The position numbers and the translations under genes are program-made. DNA of 40,869 bases from contig MU835224.1 in the NCBI GenBank assembly GCA_029204225.1, positions 1 to 40,869 on the forward strand, in the 5' to 3' direction. A model generated the notes under the pieces. The model saw nothing but the letters and a program-made list of their open reading frames with translations, had not been told where the DNA came from and ran no database searches. The stretch is from Diphasiastrum complanatum (lineage: Eukaryota; Streptophyta; Lycopodiopsida; Lycopodiales; Lycopodiaceae). This document shows, one piece after another, positions 1 to 10,769 of the stretch (position 1 is the first letter of the stretch; each line of letters opens with the position of its first letter).

Positions 1-1030
1 TGCGACCTTGTTAATTACTTGGATAACCTTAAAAGGACCGCAATAACTAGGTGCCAACTCTACACACTTATCAGATTTCAAGCCCCTAGAGTGAGTAGGT
101 AGCCTCAAAAACACCATGTCATTGACCTTGAATTCCCTGTGCTTCCGAGACAGATCAGCATAGTGTCTCGCCCTATCTTGGGCACTTTTTATGATGTCTT
201 TAGCCAACTGTAACATTTCTTGCATTCATAAAAAAATCAGCTGTGGCTTGCACCTTTAGGTTTTTTATGCCAACAGTAATCGGAGATCGAGGTTGATAAC
301 CATACATAAACATGAAAGGGTTGAATTCGGTCAATGAACGTTTTGCACTATTATATGCAAATTCCACCAGTGGAAGCTAATTTTTCCAATCAGACTACTG
401 ATGGCCCACATATGCTCAAAGCATGTCCTCCATCATGATTGGTTCTTTCCGTTTGATTGTATGATTTTGGATGATTTGTAGAACTCATACTCAAAGTTGT
501 TTCCAACTTCTCAAACACTACTTGCCAAAAATTCCCAGTGAATTTAGGGTCACAATCATTGACAATATCGCAAGGCAGCCCACATGACCCAAACAAAATC
601 ATGGCCCTTCCATGTACATGGAAGCCCAACCACAAAATCCATGGAAATACTTTTCCACTTTCCAGTAGGAATATCCAATGGATGTAATAGGCCACTAGCT
701 TTAGCCTTTAGCCTTTATATATTTGACACTTAGTACATTTAAATACATAAGCCTCAACTTGACTTTTCATCTTAGGCCACCAAAAGTTCTGCCTAACTAA
801 GTCAAGTCTTCTTTGTATACTCGGATTTTTTGCGCATGGACTATCATGACACTCATGCATGATGTGGGCCCTAATCGTGTTATTCTCCGGTACACATACC
901 TTGTCCTTACAAAATAAGATCCCACTCTGTATAGCAAAATCCATTTCAATCTTTTCCTTATTCGAGAATCTTGCTTACCTGAATCAACCCCAGAAAGTAC
1001 TTGTTGCCAATACTTTCCAAAAGATTGTGT
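1..1030 (-). mobile_element. Ty3/gypsy integrase fragment, 3' end of pol
   Basis: Read on the minus strand this is the C-terminal half of a Ty3/gypsy polyprotein. From about 944 to 708 lies the integrase zinc-binding region, with FWWPKMKSQVEAYV and the CTKC pair. The usual GHPG is KNPS, so a zinc-binding His is lost. From about 590 to 420 is part of the catalytic core (IVNDCDPKFTGNFWQ, then a decayed HPQTDGQSERVN-like stretch). From about 212 to 1 is the C-terminal module (ARHYADLSRKHREFKVND, VFLRLPTHSRG, YCGPFKVIQVINKVA), typical of the GPY/F region. The frame changes several times, so the copy is dead. It is cut by the window edge, and no LTR is visible. It abuts copia sequence near 1030-1050. 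Confidence 0.88.
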
Positions 1031-1044
1031 TCCTCACAAGAATA

Positions 1045-2005
1045 AGCAAACCAAAACAATGCTTTTACACTCTAGCCTTCCATTAGTGAATAGAAGCAAT
1101 TCATCTCCTTCTTGATCAAACAAGCATCACCATCAAACTCCCACTTTGAATTCCTTGTCAAGAATTTGACTCACACTAAATATGTTCTTAGTGATAGATG
1201 GAATGAACATAACATCCTTCAAATTCTTATTCCTATTTGTAGAGAGGAAAATAGGAATTGTGCCATCCCTTTGATTGCACACTCACCATCATTGGCCATG
1301 TAATCACCTCCTTGTCACCTTCAAATGCCATCAATAATACTCCTCATGATATGTCATATGTGAAGTAGCTCCACTATCAATCCACCAAGGATCAATATCT
1401 CCATGATTACCAACAAGCAAGATGACATAACAAAAGCATCATTTGAATTTTGTTCATCAACACCATCTACATCAAGAGTTGGATTGGTTCTCACCTTGAT
1501 CTCTCTTCTTCTTGAAACAATCACTAGCAAAATGTCCTTTGATCTACAATAGAAACATTTTAGCTTGGATCTATCTTTCTTCTTGCCAACAAAAGTAGAA
1601 GTCTCACCTTGATCTTGCCCTTTTTGATCATTTGCTTTTGCCTTTGAACTTGTCTTTTGAGAACATAGCTTCCGCCTCTCCAACTTGAGATGTTGAAGTA
1701 GATCCTCCTCTTGCTTGGAGTCTAAACTCTTCAGCCACCAAGACCTCTTGCAAGTCCTCCATACATGGAAATGTCTTTTGAATAGCAAAATTTTGCCCCA
1801 AATTAGCATGATTTTCCAACAAGCCCTTAAGAACAACTTGAACAAGGTCCACATCCTTAATGTTGTCACTAATGCATGCTAGTTCATCACTCAAAGCTTT
1901 AACTCTCAAAACAAAAGCATGAGCACCTTCATCCTTCTTTTGAAGACTTTGAAAAATTTGACTCCTTAGTGTCAAAATATTGAAAAATCTATCTAATGTT
2001 GTGAG
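1045..2005 (-). mobile_element. Ty1/copia gag-protease fragment (decayed)
   Basis: Minus-strand copia fragment. From 1975 to about 1628 it encodes the C-terminal half of gag (LRSQIFQSLQKKDEGAHAF, LVQVVLKGLLENHANLGQ), close in sequence to the gag of the element at 5.9 kb. Further on is half a zinc knuckle (LKCFYC) whose His/Cys part has decayed. From about 1390 down is the aspartic protease start (WIDSGATSHMT) followed by broken protease sequence to about 1050. Several frameshifts and stops separate these parts. The gag N-terminus stops near 2000, where the LTR-like sequence of the next element begins, and the 3' side is replaced by gypsy sequence. Confidence 0.85.
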
Positions 2006-2009
2006 TATG

Positions 2010-2564
2010 TAGGTCCTAAAAATGCAAAGATGACATTGAGCTCTTTTGGCTTAGTAAAGACCCATCTTAGAATTAAATATTCAACGTAGGTAGAAGTAGA
2101 AGAACTCGAGCTACCATAGAATTGCCATTTGTACTTACATGCCACATTTAATGCATTGAAAGGCTATGTGGCACAATTAGACATAGTGAGGTGGCTTGGA
2201 TGAAGTCGAGATAGCTTGAGAGGTGATCCACAACTCCAATTCAACTCAAAGTAGGAGGAGAGTCCATGATCTATATATATGTGATGTACTCTCATTGAGA
2301 AAATGATGAAATTTGTGTGTAATGCAAATTTGGAGACAAGCTCTTTGTGCCCTCTCTCTCTCCACAAGTTTTGTACTTGCTATTTTCTCTCTCTAGCTGA
2401 GTAGAGGCATTTATGATGCTTAGTCTGATGTTTTGTTGATAGATCTTGCTTGTAACACAATAATATTGCTTGTATGATCAGCTTTCCTATTGACAACCAA
2501 TGATAGTCTGATCTTTATGGTGTTAAAGACATGTGTAGGACATCCCACACATGTGAATTCAGCA
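2010..2564 (+). repeat. Probable 5' LTR of copia element A
   Basis: The 3' limit is placed by CA at 2563-2564, directly followed by a primer-binding site. A TATA-like run (ctatatatat, 2271-2280) lies in mid-repeat, as expected for an LTR promoter, followed by T-rich and CT-rich sequence. The 5' limit is not fixed; 2010 is where minus-strand gag sequence ends. I see no second copy of this LTR in the window, so the element has no recognisable 3' LTR. Confidence 0.55.
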
Positions 2565-2577
2565 TGGTTATCAGAGG
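2565..2577 (+). other. Primer-binding site, initiator-Met tRNA type
   Basis: TGGTTATCAGAGG differs slightly from TGGTATCAGAG, the plant copia site complementary to the 3' end of initiator tRNA-Met. It starts directly after the LTR's terminal CA, which fixes the LTR/internal boundary. Confidence 0.7.
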
Positions 2578-3304
2578 CCTACCTAAGTTTTACAAGCAAA
2601 TCTAATCAAAAAGTTTCCAGATCTGATCAGATTTCAAGCTAGGAATTGTCGAGATTCTATTTCTAGCTAGTTTGCAAGTTTTTATGGTGATTTAGAGTTT
2701 CGAACCACACTGTATGGGCCAGATCAGATACTGTACGGAATTTCAGGTGCTGGCACGTGTGAAATCCACCCCTTTTTAGATTGGTGGTTCTCTCTCACTT
2801 TAGATCCAAATTTCTTACAAATTAGCCCACTAGAAAGCTAGAAATGTGTAAAATCTGATGCAATTTGAATCACGACAGTTGGATAAGCCAATCAGAAGTT
2901 ATAAGCTTTTGAAGAGTCATAGGTAGGGCGCCTAGACCTGTGGCAAATCATGTGTACATGTCATTTATTGCTTGAATGATCACAAAATCATCCAGAAGTT
3001 ACACAATCTCATCTATATGTGATTTAGACAAAATTTATAAGTTCTAGGCAAATTGTTTCATACAAATAGATTATATTTGAGTCAATTTGACATTTTTGGA
3101 ATATTTCACACGTGTGAAATTCAGAGAACCATAACTTTTGCCATACTTCATCTTTTTTGATGATTCAAATCTTGTTTTAGAGAGATTGTCAATCTAGTGA
3201 GATCTATCTCACAGTTTTTTGCTTAGTCTTACATAGGATTTGGTTTTTGTACCCTTGATTGGTTCCTATAGTGAGAAGATAAGCAATTCTTTCATCCATC
3301 TTTT
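2578..3304 (+). other. Untranslated leader of copia element A
   Basis: About 730 bases between the primer-binding site and gag with no coding signal. It contains CACGTGTGAAAT motifs near 2755 and 3110; a related CACACGTGTGAAA recurs near 5456. No gene is seen here. Confidence 0.5.
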
Positions 3305-3724
3305 TTGATTTCCATCATTCTTTATGACTTCAATGGTGTCTTTCTATTAGAAGCAAGTGAAAGATTGTCAACCTCCAATTACTCAATTTGGAAGGTTAGA
3401 ATGGAATCTGTATTAATACTACAAGATGTGATGGATATTGTACTTGGCATTGAAGAAGAACCACAAATTCCTCAAGAAATTCCAAAGTACAAAAAGAGAG
3501 CCAGGATGGCTCTGCATTATATTAAGATGAATGTCTCAAATGACATCTTAAGAGAAATTGGTGCTTGTACTAATGCCAAATATGCTTGGGATACTCTCAA
3601 GTCTATCTATGAGGCAAATAATACTTCTAGACTTCTAACACTAAGAAACCAAATTTTTCAAAGTGTACAGAGAAGTAATGAATGTGCTTCAGCTTATGTA
3701 ATGAGAGTTAAAAGACCTCCATAG
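3305..3724 (+). pseudogene. Copia element A gag, N-terminal part
   Basis: Encodes the conserved start of copia gag: a hydrophobic lead, then RLSTSNYSIWKVRMESVL, an LHYIKMNVSNDILREIG stretch, YAWDTLKSIYEAN and LLTLRNQIFQSVQ. Gag forms the particle that packages element RNA. The frame stops at 3724 after VMRVKRPP, where related elements continue with a leucine-rich segment; an indel moves the rest to another frame. It follows the leader and primer-binding site of the same element. Non-functional copy. Confidence 0.85.
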
Positions 3725-3744
3725 AGAATTGTCATGCATAGGAG

Positions 3745-4660
3745 AAAGTCATAATTAATGGGTTAAAGGAGGAATATGACAATCTTGTTCAGAGTTATGC
3801 CATTAAGGAGGAGCTACCAAGTTTGGAAGCACTCCAAAGTGTGCTCATTAATGAGGAATCAAGACAAGAGTATAAACTCTTGAAAATGGAGAGACTGTCT
3901 CTCAACATTGATGGTCAAGCTCTCTTTACCAAAGACAAGCACAAGACAAGAAGTAAGAATCAACACCAATCCTCTTCATGCAAGAACAATCTTATTTCCA
4001 AGGAGAAAGGAGAAGAGGATGAGTCTTCTCAAGCTTCCACATCCAAGAAGAAGAAGAAAAACATCAAGCGTTTCTTTTGTGGCAAGAAGGGGCATTATGC
4101 CACCAATTGCTTCAAGAAGAAGAGTCAATTCAAGCAAGCCAACATTTCTAATGAAGAGAAGGAAGATGCTCATGCAAGTGATAGAGAGGGATCTCTTATG
4201 GTCTCGAGTTTTTCTTCATCACCTTTCAAGAAGGATGGTTCGTGGTACATCGACAGTGGAGCTTCCTCACATATGTGTAGCTCCAAGTATTCTCTTTCAT
4301 CCATGTCACCTTATGAAGGAGCCAAGAAGTCCATCTACACAGCAAATGATCATGAGTGTGCTATTGAAGGCATAGGGACCATTCCCTTAAAGCTTTCATC
4401 ATCAAAAGTTCTTTCTCTGTCTAAAGTACTTTTTGTTCCTAAGTTAACAAAAAATCTTATTAATGTTGGGCAATTGCTTGATAGTGGACTAGATGTGAAT
4501 TCCAATGTTGACACATGTACAATCAAGAAGCATGATGAGATCCTTGCATTTGGGTCTAGATATGGTGGAATCTACAAGCTTGATCCCAAAGAGTATGCTA
4601 ACTCTTGTGATGGTGCTTTTGCTTCTCATATTTCTTTGGAGGAATATGGCATACAAGGTT
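3745..4660 (+). pseudogene. Copia element A gag tail, zinc knuckle and protease
   Basis: Open frame carrying the end of gag, a lysine-rich linker, a zinc knuckle and the aspartic protease. The knuckle reads FFCGKKGHYATNC; the first Cys of CX2CX4HX4C has become Arg. The protease active site is DSGASSHM within a WYIDSG context near 4247-4270, followed by IEGIGTIPLKL and LINVGQLLDSGL. The frame is lost near 4650 at the gag-pre-integrase region, where RLGHPN-like sequence continues in another frame. The protease would cleave the polyprotein; this copy is broken. Confidence 0.87.
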
Positions 4661-5408
4661 GGGACATCCTAACTATAGTTCTATGGTGTCCATGGTCAAG
4701 AAAGCCAAAGCTATTGGCTTGCCTAATCTTATCTCCAAGAATTTCAAGCCATGTGAGGCTTGTGCCATATCTAAGTCTCATAAGAAGCCTTTTTCAAAGT
4801 CATCTATCAAGACTACACATCCATTGGAGCTCATACACTCGGATGTGCACTTCTCATCTTCAAAGAGCAAGGGTGGTGCTACTTGCTTTGTAACTTTCAT
4901 TGATGATTTCACTATATTTACTCATTAGAGGAGTTCTAAATCCCAAAAAGACCCTTTGTAAAGATTCTTTTTATATTTTTTCTCAAATTTTTCTTACACA
5001 TGGACCAATCAAAACACTCAAATTTGAAATCTACGTAACGTAACTTTTTGAGTCCACATTTTGATTCCATACTAAAAATGGCATAACTTTTTAGTGGTAA
5101 GTCCGAATTTAGCGGAGTTTGGTGCATTAGAAAGTGTTTGACAAGGGCTTTCCAATGATATGTTAGATTGCATAAAAAGTTAATATTTTAATAATAAAAA
5201 AGGCATCTTGCACGAATTCTTAAAGGGTCTTTTTGGAACTCAAAACTCCTCTAATGTGGGTATATCTTCTAGCTTCAAAGTCTATGGTCTTTGACTATTT
5301 CCTAAAATTCAAAGCTCTAGTTGAAAAGCAATTTTCTTACGAAATCAAAATTCTTAGAATTTATGGAGGTGGTGAGTGTGAAAATTGTCAATATTTCCTA
5401 GCTAGTTT
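4659..5408 (+). pseudogene. Copia element A integrase, split by an insertion
   Basis: First part 4659-4924: GHPNYSSMVSMVKKAKAIG, a zinc-binding CEACAISKSHKK and the first catalytic Asp in HSDVHFSS, then VTFIDDFT. The reading is interrupted by the 330-bp insertion at 4925-5254 and resumes with WVYLLASKSMVFDYF and LKFKALVEKQF, up to LRIYGGGEC near 5345, where the second catalytic Asp (normally SDGGGE) is Tyr. Similarity ends near 5408. Integrase inserts element cDNA into DNA. It is close to the integrase of the minus-strand element at 32.7-33.5 kb. Confidence 0.87.
4925..5254. mobile_element. 330-bp inverted-repeat element (MITE-like)
   Basis: The left end reads TTAGAGGAGTTCTAAATCCC and the right end, reverse complemented, TTAGAGGAGTTTTGAGTTCC; both continue into CAAAAAGACCCTTT and a GAATTC-like inner end. 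The terminal inverted repeats are therefore about 40 bases, imperfect. There is no coding capacity and the middle is AT-rich. It splits copia integrase codons, so it inserted after the retroelement. Target duplication is unclear: AT flanks TAGAGG...CCTCTA on both sides, but nothing longer. Short, non-coding and with long terminal repeats fits a non-autonomous DNA transposon; the superfamily is not determined. Confidence 0.82.
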
Positions 5409-5487
5409 GAGGCCTAAATTGGCAATTCTTGTACATAGTTTTGGATCTAACATTTCACACGTGTGAAAGAGGCCTAGAGACTTTTAA

Positions 5488-5912
5488 TTTAGTATATATC
5501 TCATGTTAAAGAAGTCTCAAACTTTAGGATCTTCGAAATGACACCAAAATCATGGTATTTGGACATATAGGCCAAAATTGGCTATTTTAGACTATTGGTG
5601 CCCTAAATTTGGGTCCTATGTTCTAAAGAGAGGAGAGAGAGTCATCTCTCTCACCTATATTAGGCTGAAATTCGTGGAGAACAGGTTGGAGAAACTTATT
5701 GTATTGTTGAGAGAGATCAATAGATCATTGTCACAGTTTCTTCCTCCATTGAGAGCATTGCTTTGTGTATTGTCTTCAAGCTTTTGTGTATGATCTAAAG
5801 AGGTTCCCAAAAGTGTTAGGCTGCTGTTGTAGGGCTGGTATGCTGTTGTTTTTGGCTGCCATCAGTACCTTTTATTAGTTTCTTTTGTCTCTTGAATGCT
5901 TTGTCAAGGTCA
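5488..5912 (+). repeat. 5' LTR-like repeat of element B
   Basis: Direct repeat of 9284-9706, shared from TTTAGTATATATCTCATG to GCTTTGTCAAGGTCA. It contains a TATA-like AGTATATATC near its start and a short GA-rich tract near 5630-5642. The sequences left of 5487 and of 9284 do not match, so the true LTR start may be lost in one copy. Confidence 0.75.
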
Positions 5913-5923
5913 TGTGCAGAGCC
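5913..5923 (+). other. Degenerate primer-binding site of element B
   Basis: TGTGCAGAGCC follows the LTR's terminal CA and resembles TGGTATCAGAGCC, the initiator-Met tRNA site, with a short deletion. The position between LTR and gag supports the call. Confidence 0.5.
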
Positions 5924-5948
5924 TAAAAGTTGAAGAATCATTATATTC

Positions 5949-6810
5949 ATGGCTTCCAATGGTGGGATCATGTTAAAAACTAATGATAGGTTGAGTTCAT
6001 CAAACTACTCTACTTGGAAAGTGAGGATGGAGTCCTTACTTGAGTTGAATGAACTCATGGACATAGTTGCAGGAATTGAAGAGAGACCACCCATAGTTCA
6101 AGAGCAAAAAAGGTTTGATAAGAAGGCTAAAAGGGCTCTTCATATCATTAAAATGAATGTTACCAATGAACTTCTCAAGGAAGTTGGTAAAAGTCAAAGT
6201 GCAAGTGAGGCATGGAATGCCTTGAAGAAGCTCTTTGAATCAAAGTCCACATCTAGGGTATTGACCCTAAGGAGGCAAATATTTTCTAGTAGACAAAGAG
6301 AGGGAGAAAGTGCTCATGCATTTGTCTTGAGGGTTAAGTCCTTAAGTGATGATCTAGCATGCATTGATGAAAGCATAAAAGATGGTGAAATAGTCCAGGT
6401 TATGTTGAATGGTTTGCTAGATGAACATGCTAACCTTGTGCAAAGTTTTGCCATTCAAAGAGTCTTGCCAAGTGTGGTTGACTTGCAAGAAATCTTATTG
6501 GCTGAAGAACATAGGTTGCAATCAAAGCTTGATGGTGCATCCTTACAAGGTGGAGGTGAAGAGGCTTTCTTCACAAAAGGCAAAGTCAAAGGCAAAGGTA
6601 AAGGCTAAGGGAAAATGGTCCAAAGGTGGTAACTTGGATCATGATGATCACTCTTCCTCCTCCTCTTCTACTTCTTTTAGAAAGAAAGATAAGTCAAAGT
6701 TCAAGTTCTTTTATTGTGGGATAAAAGGTCATTTTGCAAATGAATGTCATAAGAAGCAAAGTAATGAAGGTAGCAAGCAAAACAATTTTGTACTTCTAAT
6801 GAGGATCTAG
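5949..6810 (+). pseudogene. Element B gag with decayed zinc knuckle
   Basis: The start at 5949 gives MASNGGIMLKTNDRLSSSNY, the usual copia gag opening, then STWKVRMESLLELNELMD, LHIIKMNVTNELLKEVG, LRRQIFSSRQREGESAHAF and LAEEHRLQSK. The first frame runs to 6608. A lysine-rich stretch shifts frame near 6560-6608 and continues to 6810 with FFYCGIKGHFANEC, a zinc knuckle whose first Cys is Phe. It is closely related to the minus-strand gag at 1.6-2.0 kb. Gag is the only complete domain of this element apart from protease, as expected if it relies on a helper. Confidence 0.88.
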
Positions 6811-6827
6811 ATTCTTGTGATTCTCTC

Positions 6828-7250
6828 ATGATGTGTTCTTCAAGTCTAATGTCAAGTGGAAGTGACAAGGATTCATGGTGGATAGATAGTGGATCTAGTT
6901 CACACATGACTAGTCACAAGGAGTTCTTTACTTCTTTGATCTCTTATGTTGGAACCAAGCAAGTGGTTCACATGCCAAATGGTGGTGAGTGTATGATCAA
7001 AGGTATTGGCTCAATTCCTATTTGTCTTTCTACTAATAGGAATGCAAGGCTTGACTATGTTCTTTACATTCCTTCACTTTCAAGGAATTTGCTAAGTGTT
7101 GGTCAAATGTTAAAGAAAGGATACAAGACAAATTTTGTTGGGGATGTTTGCTTCATTACTAAGGGAGATGTCTTGATTGCTAGGGGCAATAGACAAGGTA
7201 GACTTTACAAGCTTGATGCATTTGTTATGTCTAACAAGAGGAATGAGATG
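6828..7250 (+). CDS. Element B aspartic protease
   Basis: Open reading frame with SWWIDSGSSSHMTSHKEF (catalytic DSG), GECMIKGIGSIPICL, LDYVLYIPSLSRNLLSVGQ and GNRQGRLYKLDA, the full course of a copia retropepsin up to the gag-pre-integrase boundary. The frame itself stays open to 7736, but copia similarity ends near 7225. Upstream codons in the same frame connect to gag across a frameshift near 6790. It would process the polyprotein. Confidence 0.85.
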
Positions 7251-8460
7251 GATGTTGGTGGTTCTCTCAACTTTCAAAAGTCAATTCCTAGCATCAATAA
7301 GATTGGTATATCTTATGCAAAGTCTAAAGAGCTTCCTTATGCTAGATCTAGGTTGAGATCTAATGAGCTTCTTGGAGATAGTTATTGTTGTGCTAACTTG
7401 GCAACATTTGGTGAATCTATGATCAATGTTTTGGATCCATTGGATCTTGAAGATGGACTAGTGCTACCTACTAGTCAAATGGAGTCATGTGGTGCTAAAT
7501 TAGTATCATGTTTGAACTCTTCTACTCATAGATTGTCAAGTCTTGGTGGCTCTTCAATGGAACTACATGCCAAGTGCAAAAATGAAAAAGGTAAGAAGAG
7601 CGCTAACTTCATCAATAAAGGTGATGAAAACTTGTCTTTGGAAATGGTTGTTGCTAATGACTTATTTACTCATTTGGAAAAAGATGGTGCTTTGAGCATG
7701 TTTGAAGAAAATGGTTTTTTTTGTATCTTTATGTGATGAGTCCAAGAAAGTCATTTGTGCAACAAGTGGTGTCACATGTATTCATAAAGAAAGTAGATCA
7801 AAAGGTTCTATCATGAGACTTGGTGAGGAAGATCTCAAGTCAAAAGAGAGAGATGAATGTGAAGTGTTCAAAGTAGGATGTACCTTGAATGATGCTTTTG
7901 TGAATGATAGTGAGGGTTCATTATCATTACCTATATCATTGATTAGAAGGTCCAGGTTTGACAAGAAAAAGTACTTCAATCATTCTTATGTTGAAGATGC
8001 TACGTGTTCTTTTCATGGCTTCTAATGTTCGAGATTCTTCCATTTCTTATGATGCAACTATCAAGAGGGAGATTTCTAACTTTTGTGGTGTGATCATTAA
8101 GAGGGAGACTTGTGAAGGAAAGGGCAAAGAAAGAGTGACTCTTGAGAAGATCCAAGGCATGGATCTTAAATCTCTTCATCAACTCAAAGGATGCTATGAT
8201 TGTGGTGGAGTGTTCATGCATGATCAAGATGGCAAAAGGTTGGATGAAGAAGACTACATGGAGCAACTCAAGTGGCAATTTCTTCAAGGCAAGGAAGACA
8301 TCATTGGTGAGCTCATTGAGGTTTGGTTTGAGCTCAAATGGGCTGGTTTGATTAGGTTTGATACTCAACTTCATCTACTCTACTTCATGTTGGATAGAAT
8401 TGTAGAAATCTATCTTTTGGTTTATGATGGTGACATTGTTTTCACTAACTATATATAGTG
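7226..8460 (+). pseudogene. Unrecognised coding-like insert, part 1 (possible RT remnant at end)
   Basis: In place of the RLGHPN/integrase region the protease frame runs on to 7736 with sequence I do not recognise (KELPYARSRLRSNELLG, LDPLDLEDGLVLPT). Codon-like composition continues in two further frames to 8025 and 8458, linked by indels near 7715 and 8000. Segments include VMSNKRNEMDVGG, LKGCYDCGGVFMHDQDGKRL and a charged EEDYMEQLKWQFLQGKED. The last stretch, GLIRFDTQLHLLYF then IVEIYLLVYDGDIVF, looks like the palm of a copia reverse transcriptase with YVDD turned into YDGD; this is a tentative reading. No integrase D-D-E is seen. Confidence 0.45.
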
Positions 8461-9250
8461 AAAGGTTGAAATCAAGCAATGATGAGATCTTGTGGGATGT
8501 TAATCATGTGTTTGAGAGGGAGTATTTTCAGAGGTTTAGATCCAAAGATGTTTATAAATGCAAAGTTCTTGATGTTTTATTGGAAGATCAAGATGTTGAT
8601 CTTGAATTGCTTCATCAACACCAAGAGGCAAGTAGCAATTGGAAGCTAGTCAAAGGCATCAAAGGGGAGCCACATGGGCAAAGCATTTTGGATCTGTTTT
8701 TGCAGGTTCTTGAAGGTTCAAGTCAGGTTCTTGGAGTAGCAAGGAAGTGTCCTTTTGCTCTACCTTATTTGTTTAATCTCATGTATGAACATTGTCATGT
8801 CAATGTGTTGAAATTGTCAAAATTCAATGAAACTAGTTCCATATTTTGCATCCTTTGGATCTTCGAGATGGAATAGCTATCATTGATGGTTCTTATGATC
8901 AAGTACATGCATTCATTCAAATCTTGAAAGATATTGAAGTGGTCAATATGTTTACTTTTGAGCAAAGTTTAAGATCTAGCATCCTAGTGTTGGCAAATTG
9001 GCAAATTGTTGACAATGTAGGATCAAGGGTTGTATGCAAATCTTGTGGAGATACTTCAAGTATTTCAAGTTCAGGTTTTGCTCATTCAAATGGAGCAAAG
9101 AACACATCATTTTGGTATTCATTCACTCAAGGGCTTTCATGGATTGGAGATCTACAAAGGCAAGGTGGTGATGGAGGTTCATTCATGGAGATACATGGTG
9201 TATTCACTATGGGCATAGTGGAATGTGGAGGAGGCATGCAAACACTTGTT
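8461..9250 (+). pseudogene. Unrecognised coding-like insert, part 2
   Basis: Two overlapping open stretches (about 8424-8876 and 8846-9337) encode acidic then mixed sequence: VLLEDQDVDLELLHQHQEA, IKGEPHGQSILDLFLQ, SFAHSN-like serine-rich runs and a glycine-rich GGDGGSFMEIHG. I recognise no family. It runs up to the right LTR-like repeat. It could be captured host sequence or highly diverged pol. There is no polypurine tract directly before the LTR. Confidence 0.35.
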
Positions 9251-9283
9251 GGTTACTTTCACTTACAGCTTGTTTGCTGCTGT

Positions 9284-9706
9284 TTTAGTATATATTTCAT
9301 GTTAAAGAAGTCTCAAACTTCAGGATCTTCAAAATGACACAAAATCATGTTATTTGGACATATAGGCCAAAATTGGCTATTTTAGGCTACTAGTGTCCTA
9401 AATTTGGGTCCTAAGTTCTAGAGAGAGAGAGAGAGTCATCTCTCTCACCTATATTAGGCTAAAATTTGTGGAGAACAGATTGGAGAAACTTATTGTATTG
9501 TTGAGAGAGATCAATAGATTATTGTCATAGTTTCTTCCTCCATTGAGAGCATTGCTTTGTATATTGTCTTCAAGCTTCTGTGTATGATCTAAACAGGTTT
9601 CCAAAAGTGGTAGGCTGCTGTTGTAGGGCTGGTATGGTATTGTTTTTGGCTGCCTGTAGTACCTTTTATTAGTTTTGTTTGTCTCTTGAATGCTTTGTCA
9701 AGTTCA
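9284..9706 (+). repeat. 3' LTR-like repeat of element B
   Basis: Second copy of the repeat at 5488-5912, in the same orientation, ending in CA at 9705-9706. Many of the roughly 30 differences are C/T or G/A transitions, as expected from cytosine deamination of an old methylated copy. Confidence 0.78.
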
Positions 9707-10366
9707 TGTGTATCAAAGGTAGCATTAGGATGCTTTGCCATTATTGAATCAAGCAAAAAACTATATGAAAAAGCTAGAATATTGATTCATCATATTGTAG
9801 AATGCAACATCCACTACCATGAGAAATTTTTGTCTCCACATTCTAGTAAGTGGTCTAAAAGATTGGCCTACTCCAAGTGATTTGACCTAAAATGATGCTA
9901 GGCTCACAAAGATCCACTTTTTATACTTGAAAATACATGATATACTACAGATGTTATGATTATATATCATCCGTGGGTCCATAATTAGTTCATTTTGTTT
10001 GTACTTTATGTTCCTAAGTTTTTGTATGTTGAACCTATAAATGATCAGACATTTACTAGTTCAAATGCAATGTGTTGATGTTTGAGTATTACTTGTAGGT
10101 TTTCTTAGAAAGCTAAGTAAGATTAAAATGATGGCCATATTGACTTTCAACAAGCAAGGAAACTTTTGTTACCAGTGGTAGCTATTGATCAACCAATAAT
10201 TTGAGTTTTATGACTAGAGCATATCAAATTAGACTAAAGCTTTAGGGCAACATCATCCTTTGGAGAGATTCTTTTTTTTATCATCAATATGCATTTTTTT
10301 CTATGAAATTCTATCTCTTGTAGTTTGATTAGTGACTCTTGTGTTTTAAATAATAACTACTTAAAA

Positions 10367-10755
10367 ATTCATATGTCACTTGTGGTAGCTATCCAAATGG
10401 AAAATGATTAGCATAAACCATATCTAAGTTGTGCGCACAAAACTATCTATCAAATGTAAGGTCCTTGTATGTTTCCCATTGTTATTTTGTTATAAAAAAA
10501 GGAAGTTTCTATAGAACTTCAACAACAATGACCCCAACCCTCCACCCCCCTCCCAACAGATTCATACATCGCTTGTAGTAGCTATCCAAATGGAAAACAA
10601 TTATCATAAACCATATCTAAGCTATGTGCACAAAACTATTTATCAAATATAAGGTCCTTCTATGTTTCCAATACTTATTTTTTTATATGAAAATGAGAAT
10701 AGAACTTGAACAAGAATGACCCACAACACCACCTCACCCCCCTTTCTTTTCCCCT
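10367..10755. repeat. Two-copy tandem repeat, period 193 bases
   Basis: Copy 1 starts near 10367 and copy 2 near 10560. Shared landmarks: GTAGCTATCCAAATGGAAAA (10385 and 10578), ATAAACCATATCTAAG, GCACAAAACTAT, AAGGTCCTT and a cytosine-rich end with ATGACCC. The copies differ at many positions, so the duplication is not recent. Confidence 0.85.
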
Positions 10756-10769
10756 TTAACAACCACCAA

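Larger units (their letters stand above)
5488..9706 (+). mobile_element. Non-autonomous copia-derived element with replaced pol
   Basis: A 4.2-kb unit bounded by two direct repeats of about 423 bases. Inside, in order: a primer-binding-like site, gag, zinc knuckle and aspartic protease clearly of copia type, then about 2 kb of coding-like sequence without integrase or a recognisable full reverse transcriptase. A copia fragment at 27.2-29.5 kb has similar sequence at the protease end and does carry integrase and reverse transcriptase, so it may represent the autonomous relative. By eye the LTRs differ at about 30 of 423 positions. The outer 5' limits of the LTRs and the target duplication could not be resolved. 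Confidence 0.75.
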
